64,000 bases of DNA from Nissolia schottii (taxonomy: Eukaryota > Streptophyta > Magnoliopsida > Fabales > Fabaceae): contig QANU01075500.1 of NCBI GenBank assembly GCA_003254905.1, positions 179,463 to 243,462 of the forward strand, read 5' to 3'. A program made the position numbers and the translations under genes. Numbering within the stretch: the first letter of the stretch is position 1; every line of letters begins with the position of its first letter. Under the pieces are notes generated by a model. It was not told the DNA's origin and did not search any database. It saw nothing but the letters and a program-made list of their open reading frames with translations. Positions 1 through 10,833 of this stretch are shown here, in pieces.

Positions 1-777
1 GTTCTTTCCAAGCTTCCTTTGGGGTTTATGGGGCTGTTTGTGGGTTAGGGTTAGGAAATTTTTGGAGGATCTGGACTAGGTTTGGTGTAGGAAGTGTCTA
101 GGTTCTTGATTTGACAAAATAATCGTCAATTGTATGATCGGACAGAGCTTCAGCAAGGTTCTCTATTTTTTTTCTTCCAATTTTCTGACCTAAGGGGGGG
201 TATTTATAGGCCATGGGCTGAATTTCACTTTTCCATTTTGCCCTTGGAATTTACCAAAATACCTTTGCTTATGTCATGCATGACATAATTAGATGGTGAT
301 TCACCACCGTGAGTCATCTTTGACTCTTTGACTAGGCCATTTGGCCCTCCTCGTAACCGTGCATGGCACTGTGTCTTGGCCACTTTTTGTGGCCAAGAAT
401 TAACGGGCTTCGGCAGATTAATTTTGATCAGGTTTTATCGTTTTCGGTCCCAGTACTTCGCGTACGGTTATGCTAAAAATATTCTGATCACATCCTTGTG
501 ATCCCCTAATTTTCCTAAGAAAGATTTTGGGTCCATTTGAGGTGTTTGAAAATTCTTGTCTGTGACCGTATCTTTTACGAATACTTTAGACGCGCAGTTA
601 TACTCAGATGACAAAAATGGTTTGTTCTAATGTCTGTAAAATTTTGAGAAAATGAGTAGAATTATTTTTACAGACAATTTTAATTCTAAGGGTCATTATT
701 CCAATGGCTCCACTAAAATAGAAATCCCTAGATATTCATCTAGCGAGATTTTGCTAAGAAGAAAGCGGGATGTTACA
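1..777 (+). mobile_element. 3' end of a large LTR (Tekay/Del-like Ty3/Gypsy family)
   Basis: The stretch ends in GGGATGTTACA, and its body shares a landmark (CTTCGCGTACGGTTA) and the surrounding layout with the right half of the complete LTR at 57,734-60,508. It is therefore the 3' part of an LTR whose start lies left of the window. The five bases after it are CAAGG, the same flank seen at the copy at 40,002-43,223. Large LTRs starting TGTAACACCC and ending TGTTACA are typical of the Tekay/Del chromovirus lineage; that family name is my inference. No coding part is visible. It is a fossil fragment. Confidence 0.7.
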
Positions 778-844
778 CAAGGACCTGAAAGCTTTCAACT
801 TACCAATGTCGGGCAAGCAGGGATGGAGACTCCTTACAAAGAAA

Positions 845-2470
845 TGTAACACCCTAGCTAGCTGCTTACGCTGAAGTTGTAAACAATACTGACTAGGTTG
901 TTATCTGCATTGGTTGAAATACTTTTAGTCCTATATTGTCCTTGGAAATATCATTTACTTGAAAATATGGACCAATTTAAAACTTTTTACTTTATTTATG
1001 AAACATAAAATATGAGCCACGTGTATGATAAAACATGTATTTCAAGTGATAGAGCCTAGGGGCTTAAACATCTAATAGTCATCATATATAGATAAGCAAA
1101 GCATTTATGGCAAACTTAACATACATTCAACATAATGGTCAAAAATTCATTGCACATGTCATTTCATTACATAAATACTATTACATTTACAACACATAGA
1201 TAATAAAGACTAATGGTATACTGGTCCATTTAGTCTGTACAAAAGTATCGACACGGTAGACAATACAATCTCGCTGTTTCCCAGAGAAGTCCAACGTTCA
1301 TTCTTCCTCGGGGTCTTCATCCTCCTCTGGGTCTTCCTCCATAGGATCCTCTTCGTCGAGGTCTTCTTCCTTGGGTGAGTCGTACTCAGGAGAGTCATAC
1401 TCGGGGGAGTCATCCTCCTCGGATCTTCACCTTGTCTTAGCTATGCCAAATAGACCCCATTGCCTGGTGTCAAGACCAGAGGGTCCTACTTCTACATCGT
1501 GGGTTCGTGAGCCGAATCAGCGACCTGTCATGGGAGTGACCCCCTTTTTCCTTGCTTTTCGGCAAATACGTTGACCCAAGAATTCAGGCAGGGGCTCCAC
1601 AGCAGGGACGAAGTTTGGGTGCATCTCAACATCCTTCTCGTATATGTTAGACTCATCGTCCTCGATGACGATAGGGGTGTTGGGATGAGTGCCCGGTCCC
1701 ATAGAGGAATCTGGAGAGGGAATAAGTACTGGCAGTGGAATGCCCAGGTCAGCAGTGGGTACATATGAAATGGTCACCATGATGATCCCTATGGCGGGGT
1801 CAGTCCTCGTGCTCGTGTGTAGGATCTGTGGCTTGTGGCTCCTCATAAAACCCACCATCTGGTCCTGGAACCATAAAAGAGTGGAGGTGAGAACATTGTG
1901 TTCTCAGTAGAAATCCTATGGGGTAGAACTATCCGTGTTTGATTCATTTATGGTCCAAGCCGCTCAGGAGGTCTTTAAGTGTCAAAGTATACTACAATCC
2001 CTACTTATTTTATTCCTTACTAGTCCTGAGCAACTTTATTTAATTTACCAGGTGACTGGAGAATTCTAATCTTTGCATTGCCTATACATGATATGTCATC
2101 GTGCTTTCTATTTCTTATTCGTTTGAGTATCGTGATATTGGATCACGTATACACGTATCATTTAAGTCTCGTAGAGGCAGTCTTGTGAAGACCTCTTCAC
2201 TTGAAATTTCCTTACATACATTACATACATACATCACATACCTTATGCATGAAGGGATCTAGAGAGTTCTCTTATGCGCCCTATTAGGTACTTCCATCGG
2301 GTCAACATGCTTCTTGTCTTTTCTTGTCCATCATTCCCCTTTGTACCCAGTGGGACAGTCATCCCCTTGCTGTGTACAAGCTACTTCGTTTCTGTATTTC
2401 AACAAGGCAGAGCTCATACCTGAGGTGGTAGCGAACAACAAACACATTTAGCGTAAACAGATTTATAAAA
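845..2470 (+). mobile_element. 5' part of a second large LTR, Tekay/Del-like family
   Basis: The sequence opens with TGTAACACCC and continues through landmarks shared with the other copies (AAAATATGGACCA, a run about a tail of ACATACATACAT, then TTATGCATGA). It is separated by 67 bp from the preceding LTR end. The right boundary is approximate, since chromovirus coding sequence begins at about 2,480. Several short reading frames on both strands lie inside it and are not genes. It is a broken fossil. Confidence 0.65.
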
Positions 2471-2479
2471 TGACCATCC

Positions 2480-5190
2480 TTGCGTGTAGGCGGCACAATC
2501 TCTAATTCTAGAGTGGCAATGGACAAAGCTAAGGTACAAGCAGAGATGCACTGGCCCCAACCCTAGAACTTGAAGTAAGTCAGAGGTTTTTTAGACTTCT
2601 CAGGGTACTATAGGAGATTTGTAAAAGGGTATGCATCTATAGCCGCAGGTCTCACATATCTACCAAGAAAGATTCATTCACTTGGACTAAAATAGCAACT
2701 GAGACATTTCAGTAGTTAAACAAGCCCTGAGTACAACACCTATCGTGGCATTACCTAACTTTGACAAACAATTATTCTTGGAAACTGATGCCTTAGGCAC
2801 AGGCATAGGAGTAGTGCTAAGCCAAGAGAACCACCCAATTGCCTATTTTTCAAAAAAAAAAAAATGCGTCCAAGAATGCAAAGCAAGTCTACATATGTAA
2901 GAGAATTCTATGCCATCACAGAAGCATTGGTGAAATTCAAACACTATTTCCTAGGACACAAGTTTGTAATCAAGATTGATTAAAAGAGCCTTAAGTCATT
3001 ATTGGAACAGAATCTCCAAACACCATAATAGCAGGCCTGGTTGCATAAGTTTATAGGATTTGATTTCACAATCCAGTACAAACCAGGAAATGACAATATC
3101 CCTGCTGATGCCTTGTCAAGAACGCATTTTATGGCCTGGTCAACACCAATCAACACTTGGCTAGAGGAGTTAAAACAGGAAATATCCAAGGATTCTGAAA
3201 TGACAGCATTAATGTAGCAGTGCAACACACAACCAAGGGGCAAAACTATTACATTGCTCAACAAGGGTTGTTATTTTGGAAGAACAGGTTGGTAATTCCC
3301 AAGGGATCACAACTCAAATAAGTACTCATGAAGGAGCTCTATGATTCAGTAGTAGGAGGCCGTTCAGAAATTACAAGAACAACTGCAAGGATAGCCTCTC
3401 AGTTCTATTGGTTTGCAATGTAAAAAGAAATCAAGGAGTTTGTCCAACAATGTCCTATCTGTCAACAAGCAAAAACAGAAAACACACTCCCTGCAGGGCT
3501 CCTACAACCACTTCCAATTCCCAACCAAGTGTGGCAGGACATGGCTATGGATTTCATTACAGGCCTACCTTGCTCTTATAGATATACTGTCATATTAGTA
3601 ATAATAGACAAATTACGTGATTATAGCAGCAAAATTGTAGCTGAGGCATTTATTACATAAGTAGTTAAGCAACATGGGGTACCAAGACCTATTGTAACTG
3701 ATAGAGAAAGGTTTTCATGAGCTAGTTCTACCAAAAATTGTTCCAATTGCAATGGACCAAACTAAGGAAAAGTACTGCATACCACCCTTAAATAGATGGA
3801 CAAACTAAAAACTTGAACAAATTCTTGGAGATGTACCTCAAATGCTACTCATTTCATAATCCAAAGATGTGGTATAAGCTTCTGCCATGGGCTGAATATT
3901 GGTACAACACAAGTTTCTACATTAACATTGCCATGACACCATTTCAAGTATTGTATGGAAGAGAGCCACCAACCTTGGTCAGATACGAACGACAGCAAAC
4001 AGACCCAACATCCCTCCAAGAAATGCTGACAGAAAGAAACAATCTATTGCAACACCTCAAGGGCAACTTGCAGAAAGCTCAAACACACAAGAAAAACTAG
4101 GTTGACAAGAATATAAGAGAATTACAGTTACAAGTCTGAGAGCTAGCGCTAGTCAAGCTACAACCTTATAGGCAACAATTTGTAGCACTAAGGAAGCACC
4201 AAAAACTAAGCATGAAATACTTTGGGCCCTTCAAGATCACATCAAAGGTAGCACATGCCGCCTATTAGGTCGAATTGCCAGCAACAACTAGGATACACAA
4301 TGCCTTCCACATATCACAACTTAAGAAGTTTCAAGGACCTCACATCCCTCCATACCTACCATTACCACTACAGTCCACAGAAACAGGCCCAATCCTACAA
4401 CCTAAAAAGGTTCTACAACACAGGGAAGTGAAGCAAGGGCAAGATAGAGTCTAACAGATTTTGGTACAATGAGAAGATTTGTCCCGAGATGAGGCTACTT
4501 GGGAGAGGTTAGAGGAATTTCAGAACAACTATCCTCACTTTAACCTTGAGGAAAAGGTTGATTTCAAAGGAAGGAGCATTGTAATTATGAGCAAAGGCAA
4601 AGAGGTAAATGAGCTAGGACATAAATCATTTGGCCAACAAAAGCAGGAAAATAACAAGAATGAGGCCAACAAGAAGGAAGCCGTTATGCAATAGAGAAAC
4701 ATGGAAGAGGATCTGCATGATTCGGGGTTGTGTAAGAGAAGGAGAGTGAGGAAAGGCAACTCTAAATGGGAGCGATTCCAGCTGGGCAGGGCATGAGTAT
4801 TGTGAGTAAATCTATTCTCTCTGTTAAGATTCTTGTTTGCTCATCATAGTCCATAGCCAATGTTCGTGCTTGCTTCAGGTGAGTACTAGATCAGCAGCAC
4901 CACCATCAAAGAGTGACTTGGTTGTGCAGTCCTTTATCCCCCTCAGATGAGCTCATTGCAGGAGGCTGCAAGGCTCAAGTGACCGAGGGGAAATCTCTTC
5001 TCCACTCTCAGTTATCAATCATAGTTTATGCAATTGTTCTGCACTTAGTTCAATTCTCGAATTTCCCTTAATTCTGTTATTGGTTGTACATTTCGTTGAA
5101 TTTCTGGAGTATTGAACTGAAGGATGCTGTGATTTTCTGCACTTAAGTCTTTGCTGAATTTTCTTCAATTCTTGAGTAATCCCGTTACAT
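2480..5190 (+). mobile_element. Decayed chromovirus (Ty3/Gypsy) pol remnant with chromodomain
   Basis: Conceptual reading gives, in order: the end of reverse transcriptase with a GYYRRFVKGYASIAA-like block (about 2,590-2,650), RNase H with an LETDA.GTGIG block (about 2,775-2,815), integrase with the zinc-finger CPIC motif (about 3,450), and an integrase core ending near 4,100. A C-terminal chromodomain reads QWEDLSRDEATWERLEEF at about 4,465-4,520. The chromodomain identifies a chromovirus, the Ty3/Gypsy group whose integrase binds marked chromatin. A probable 3' LTR runs to about 5,190, ending GTTACA; that edge is approximate. The gag and 5' half are not recognised, and the coding part carries many breaks, so this is an old fossil. 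Confidence 0.8.
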
Positions 5191-6090
5191 AGGCCTCATC
5201 CGTCAAGACCGGGACTGGTGGATGGCATGAGTGAACTCCTTAAAACAATACCCCAACTGGAAAGAGACACTTACCCTCATGGCGGTAACATTATGGATGG
5301 CTAAGACATGAAAAGATTTTTGAAGGCAAAGCCACCTCCCCACCAAATATCTACTCCAAGATCTTAAAACCGATGGAGGAACTTAGAAGTTTCAATTACC
5401 CCTCCCTCCTTTTTTTATCTCTCAATCATTTGTTGTTGCTTTTTAGCATTTGGGAAATCCCCACTCTTTTTGTTGCCTGCTTTGTCCCCTGGGACTCTCC
5501 GTGTAACATTTCATAATCAATGAATTTCCGTCTTCGTCAAAAATATACATAAATAATTTTTTATTACAAAAGAAAACTGTTTTGCAAATGCAGTTGTTAA
5601 ATTGAAAGTTAAAATGTTTTAGATCATGTCTAGTGAACTTTACATTAATATAAAATTGTTTGAGAAGTATTATACATACATCAAAATCAACATAATAATT
5701 TTTTTCGATAAGTATTCACCCACCCAAATCAACATAATAAATACTTTATAAATTTATAAAAATTAGAAGCTTTTTATTACTTTCATATGATATTTAACTG
5801 CTTTGAAGAAAAAATGCTTACCGACTCGAAAAGTTGCCCGTATTTTAGATGACCATTTTCTTCAATCCATGTTTGGCTCTATCCTTTTTATTCCGGAAAA
5901 TGTTGGCCAACCCACCTGTATCCAGCAACTCTAATTCGGGCACCTGCATCTAACGAGCATTAATGTTTTTGAGATTTAACTAAAAAAATCAATATGATAG
6001 ATAGCCATAATTCAATAATTAGATCAGTAAAAAGGTTATTGAGAAGTGTGAAACAACATACTAACTTGTTTGATCCATTACATGTTACAG
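5191..6090 (+). other. Non-coding stretch, probable intron end before the TNL exon
   Basis: Between the chromovirus and the resistance-gene exon I see no convincing coding sequence. The first 350 bases end in CATTTCATAATCAATGAATTTCCG followed by an A-rich tail near 5,540, which resembles the 3' end of a LINE, but no LINE protein is legible. The last bases before 6,091 are TTACAG, a good splice acceptor preceded by a T-rich tract. The stretch is therefore probably the 3' end of an intron of the following gene, or intergenic DNA if the gene is only a fragment. Confidence 0.4.
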
Positions 6091-7737
6091 AATCTGCCGA
6101 ATTTAGAGATAATTGAGATTGGTGGCTCTGAACGCCTGACAGAGTGTCCAGATTTGTCCGGTGCCCCAAATCTAAAATATGTGTCATTCTTTCACTGTAA
6201 AAGCATGCCTCATGTGCATCCATCTATTTTCTCTCTACAGAAGCTTGAACACTTAATAGTGAGTGGATGCAAGTCGCTTAAGAGCCTCTGCAGCAACAGG
6301 TGCTTGCCATCACTCCAGACATTGGCTGCCGAGGGATGCTCCAAGCTCCAAGAGTTTGCAGTCACAATGCCAGGTGATCATTACACAACCACTTTGTACT
6401 TAGGATCAACAGCTTTGAATCAAGTGCCATCTTCTATTTTGCACCTTAGATATCTTGGAGAGTTCTCTTTCTCAATCAGTGAGAGTCTTACGCTCCTTCC
6501 CGAAAACTTTGCTGAACGAATCATACTTTCTGACCCCAAGAAAAACGAAGAATGTGATCCTTTGATCGCCTTACGCAAAGCGTTTTCAAGCTCCGGCTTT
6601 TGGTGTGTGAGGGTTCTATGTTTTTATGGTTGTCATAGCTTTTCTGAATTCCCAGATAACATCTCATTAATGTCATCATTAGAGGTTTTAGCAGCATTTG
6701 AAAGTGATATCATAAGCTTGCCTGAAAGCATTAAGTATCTTCCACGGCTCAAACATCTTAACATTAGTCACTGCAAAATGCTTCAATCCGTACCAGCGCT
6801 TCCACAGTCCCTTCAGTGCTTGGATGCCTGGGACAGCATATCTCTAAGGACAGTGTTAAGTTCACCCAGTGGACCATTCAGAAAACACAAGTGTACTTTT
6901 CTGTTACATAACTGCATACAATTAGATGAAGCAGCATATGATGCCATTTTGAAAGATGCCATCCTTGGGATAGAACTTGGAGCAAGACAAGTGTCAGCAG
7001 TGGCAGAAGATGAACACTCAGATGATGATAATGAACCAGATACTCCAATGGTAAGAGATGGTAAGGTTTGCTACTTTTTACCAGCTAGAAGCAGCGAAAT
7101 TCGTGACTGGTTCCATTACTGCTCCACACGAGTTTTGATCAGCAATATTGAAGTACCTCCAAATTGCAAGTTTTTGGGTTTGGTTTTTTACTTCATTCTT
7201 TCTCAAGTCCAATCAAGCCAAGTTGACCCCCATGTAGAATTTGGATGTGACTGCTGCTTGGAAACATGTTGGGGTGAAAGGGTCAAAATAACAAGTTTCT
7301 TTGTAGCCCAAGGCTTCTTTTCTACTATCAAAAGTTTTACCAAAATGACATCAGATCATGTGTTCCTATGGTATGACGCACAATGTTGTAAGCAGATAAT
7401 GGAAGCAATTGAAGAAGGAAATAACAATTACGAGAGAAGCACCACTTACAATCCAAAGCTTACATTTGAATTCTTTGCTCGAACCAATGATAATGAGGAA
7501 CCTGTGATAAAAGAGAGTGGCATCCGATGGATATATCCCTTAGATGATGAAACTATGGACAAAGGAAGATGGTGCAAGTCAGAGAGAAGTAGGAAATTTC
7601 ATGAGTTAGAAGCCATGGAATTCCATAATGGAGTTGAGGGCTATGATGAGCAAGAAGAACCAGTTCACCTAAGAAATTCAAGCAATGTGGATTTGGAAAT
7701 CCCTCTAACATGGAAGCAGAAGAAACGGAGGATGTGA
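6091..7737 (+). CDS. TIR-NBS-LRR disease resistance protein, C-terminal exon (LRR and C-JID)
   Basis: This is the last large exon of a TNL-class intracellular immune receptor, about 549 residues to the stop TGA. Residues 1-270 hold irregular leucine-rich repeats with the TNL signatures LTECPDLSGAPNLKYV, LPESIKYLPRLKHLNISHCKML and LQSVPALPQSLQCLDA. About residues 325-500 form the post-LRR C-JID domain (YFLPARSSEIRDWFHY, then VPPNCKFLGLVF), which in known TNL receptors contacts the pathogen ligand. The tail is basic (KQKKRRM). I place the exon start at the acceptor TTACAG|AATCTG rather than at an upstream ATG, because NLPNLE continues the repeat. The TIR and NB-ARC exons are not visible upstream, where retroelement debris begins, so the gene is either split by a large intron reaching left of the window or is a 3' fragment. 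The exon itself is open throughout. Confidence 0.88.
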   Translation, partial: NLPNLEIIEIGGSERLTECPDLSGAPNLKYVSFFHCKSMPHVHPSIFSLQKLEHLIVSGCKSLKSLCSNRCLPSLQTLAAEGCSKLQEFAVTMPGDHYTTTLYLGSTALNQVPSSILHLRYLGEFSFSISESLTLLPENFAERIILSDPKKNEECDPLIALRKAFSSSGFWCVRVLCFYGCHSFSEFPDNISLMSSLEVLAAFESDIISLPESIKYLPRLKHLNISHCKMLQSVPALPQSLQCLDAWDSISLRTVLSSPSGPFRKHKCTFLLHNCIQLDEAAYDAILKDAILGIELGARQVSAVAEDEHSDDDNEPDTPMVRDGKVCYFLPARSSEIRDWFHYCSTRVLISNIEVPPNCKFLGLVFYFILSQVQSSQVDPHVEFGCDCCLETCWGERVKITSFFVAQGFFSTIKSFTKMTSDHVFLWYDAQCCKQIMEAIEEGNNNYERSTTYNPKLTFEFFARTNDNEEPVIKESGIRWIYPLDDETMDKGRWCKSERSRKFHELEAMEFHNGVEGYDEQEEPVHLRNSSNVDLEIPLTWKQKKRRM

Positions 7738-10700
7738 GGTAATCTTCTTGTATGTTTTATTATATATTTTTTTGTATAAACATAGTACAGATACAATCAT
7801 GTAGAGTGAGATCTATTATAGAATGAGACATCCCAAGTGACTTTATTTAAAATACACTTCATCTGCACAAGAATTCATCGTATTCTGATATATAGGAAGG
7901 GTAATCATATTAGCAACAGAAGTTAATATTTCTCTTTTTGGTATTTACTGCAAAACCAGGATACTACAGCCTGGGATAAAACAATTTAACTGAGTTCCAA
8001 AACGGTGAGTACAATTAGGATTGAAAAAGAGGTAATTAAAACACACACACATAGACACATACATGGCACTGACAGTGCAGCACAGAACTCATAAAGAATC
8101 ATAATATATTAAAAGATAAGTTAGCACAATGGAGTAATTTCATTGAAGTCCATGATTGACAAAGTAAAAGGAATTGTATGGCACAAACATCCACATCGAC
8201 AACAAAACCAACAAGTCCAAGAGAAAAGGAATGAAAAGCTTGGTCGGTCTGTTTGTCTATTTATCTGTCTATCTATCGGGTGGATATTGTTATGAAAAAG
8301 TATTCGTTTGAAGGAGTTTGAAATGGGGGCATGTTTATCGGAGGTTTGATGAAGGAAAGAAGGAAGGAAGGGTGGGAGATAATTCATGAAGGCAATGATG
8401 GAGTCATTTGTGGAAGCACTTGAGTATAGATAAGAAGATTTTCTATTTGAGCTCCTTTTTTTTCCCACATCATCATGAAGAACATTACACATACTAAATG
8501 GAGCAAGAATAAATAATTTGTTATATTTAAAATTTCAGTATAATTCTTTCATTTGACTTAATCTACTATCGTTACAACTTGGGTAAACATTGAGGACTAG
8601 GCCTAACATATTACCATCAGCATGCTGCCAAGAACTTGCAAAGTTACCATTTTACTTCAGTACATGTATTCAAGTGCTGCAGATACATAAACAATTATCG
8701 TCATGCTCCAATCTGCTATCAATTTGTGTTGATAAAGCCTTGTAATTTCGTAATTTATGCTACGATCAAATGCCGGTTCTGATTTATTAAACGTTAAATT
8801 CTGCAGCATCAAATAAATTTCTCGTGCAGTTATTATCACAAGCACCTAGAGTGCATTAACATGATTCTCAACAACTAGCTAAATACAGTTTATCAAACAG
8901 AAAGGATATAACGAGCACAAAATTCTCTCTCCCACATTTTCAGCTCCATAAATAAAAAAATAAATAAAATCTAATCAAGAACCAAAAATAGTTCAACTTT
9001 CAAAGAGAAGAGCAATCAGGGGATTCGGCTTTCATACAAATTAAAACTACAAAACTGAATTTTCTCCTTTAACATTCTTTTTTAAAAAAATTGTTTATTC
9101 AAATTTCCTTCCTCTACTTTGATTAACGATTGCTTAATCCACAAAAAAAAAAATAATAATAATGCAAGCTCAAAATTCAACAGAAAAAAGAAACAATCGA
9201 TCGATCAAGAGATAGATAGAACTGTACTAACCTAAGGTTAAGAATACAATTCCCACCCAAACTCGGTTGACACAGATAACAGAGTTCTTGATTATTCAAT
9301 TGACGATGATTTCCTAAACTAATGTGTTCACAAGCGAGATTGTCTAAACCTAAATGCTTGAAAGAATATGATTTTATCAGTTTCTATATGAAGTGACCAC
9401 CAACTTATAATTTTTCTATCCTTTTCTGAAAGGTGTTTTGTGACTTTTGGATCGGCTAAGAACCTTGAGAACCTTCAAAATTAGTATGTTTGGGCTCATT
9501 GGAAGAAACTTGTAACAGTTTCTATCGCAAGAAATGTAATACATATCCCCCCTCACAAATTCTTAGGTATATTTTCTTTGCTATTGGAGCAAAATCTCCT
9601 TACATGGTTAATTTACCTACTCATAATAGTCTTAATCTGAGGGTTGTAGATGAGATGAGACTGCTTCTACTCTATTCACTTTGTTTGATAGGGAAGTGTA
9701 TGCCTTCGTAAGGTGAATGATGATCTCATTTTCCGGATGAAGGTGCAAATACATAAAAGTTTGATAATGTAGCTAGTGAATAAGGAAGACCTAGTGTGGT
9801 TGTGAAACTAAAAAGTTGTGACCATAATTCAATTGTTCCTCCTAGTTTTGAGGGTACATAAAAATTCAGTAGCATGAATCAAATCATCTTGTGTTTGTGT
9901 CTCGTGTTTAATTTCTTGTATATGCCTGTTATTTATTTTGTTTGTTTATTTTTTTACCTTTTATTGATCTTAAAGAATGAGTGAATATTGTGTACACTCA
10001 AGCACCATTAGCCCTCAATCACAGTCTTTAATTGATATAATAATATCTTGTGTTATTTCTGTTGGTCATTAATGTTAGAAGAATTGAGTGCTTCTGCACT
10101 ACAAGATTGTCCAATAATGCTTTTTGTTTTTAGTTTTTGCTTCATCAAATGGTAATAGAACCATTATATAATGAGTTACTGGTTAGTAAAATATACTAAT
10201 ACCCTTATAAAAAGAGTACCAAAAGAATCCCCCAATTTATAACTTAATTTTACAACTATATATCAACCTTCCTGGATTTTAATAGTTGTGGTAAATTGAA
10301 AATTAGCACAATTGTTAGCATAATTGAAAATATAAACTGAACAAGGGTGTTTTTTTTCCTTTTATAAACCTAACAAGGTGACAAAGCAATTGAGAAGGAA
10401 GTAATAATAATAATAATAATAAGTAATGCTACAGAATCAAAATAACCCTAAAAGGAACCAAAAATGAAACTTGGCAGCTAAAGAAAGTGGTATCACTATT
10501 AAAAGAAACCTAATCACCAAAGAGACACAAATTTTGAAAGAGTTGTTAATTTGCACCCATTAAATTAATTTTGGTGCATAAATCGATTGAGTGACACCTA
10601 AAGAATGACTGACTAGTTTTCCTCTCGTCCTAATTATACATAGATAACTAAAACAAGGTTTCCCATAAAACATTGTGAAAAGTAGGTTGCATAATTTCAA

Positions 10701-10833
10701 CCAGTAAAATACAAAGATTTGACATCCCCTCCCCCCGTCCATAACTTTATACTTCAGCAACTTGCTTAAAAGGAACAGAAGGACTCCAATATTAGTAGTA
10801 CACACAAAAACTGCTTTGATCATTTGGAGCAGC
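7738..10833. other. Intergenic region between TNL exon and chaperonin gene
   Basis: No supported gene lies here. The TNL 3' end and the chaperonin 3' end converge on it, so both transcript tails probably lie inside. Simple repeats include CA steps near 8,041, GGAAG steps near 8,355 and a (TAA)n run at about 10,402-10,423. The minus-strand frame at 8,121-8,492 is low-complexity and is not supported. A stretch near 9,480-9,790 reads as short coding-like blocks in more than one frame (for example NLRVVDEMRLLLLYSL) but matches nothing I recognise. Confidence 0.5.

Noticed and set aside
5850-5957. Minus-strand frame reading MQVPELELLDTGGLANIFRN
   Set aside because: It looks faintly like a leucine-rich repeat but is short, antisense to the TNL gene and lacks supporting neighbours.
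8121-8492. Minus-strand frame of 123 residues between the two host genes
   Set aside because: Composition is low-complexity (QTDRQ, SFLFSW, PPFLPSFL), it has no family wording, and it lies in a convergent 3' region; it is probably a chance frame.
9480-9790. Coding-like blocks NLRVVDEMRLLLLYSL and FDREVYAFVR
   Set aside because: They fall in different frames, with stops close by and no recognised family; possibly a gene fragment, but not supportable.
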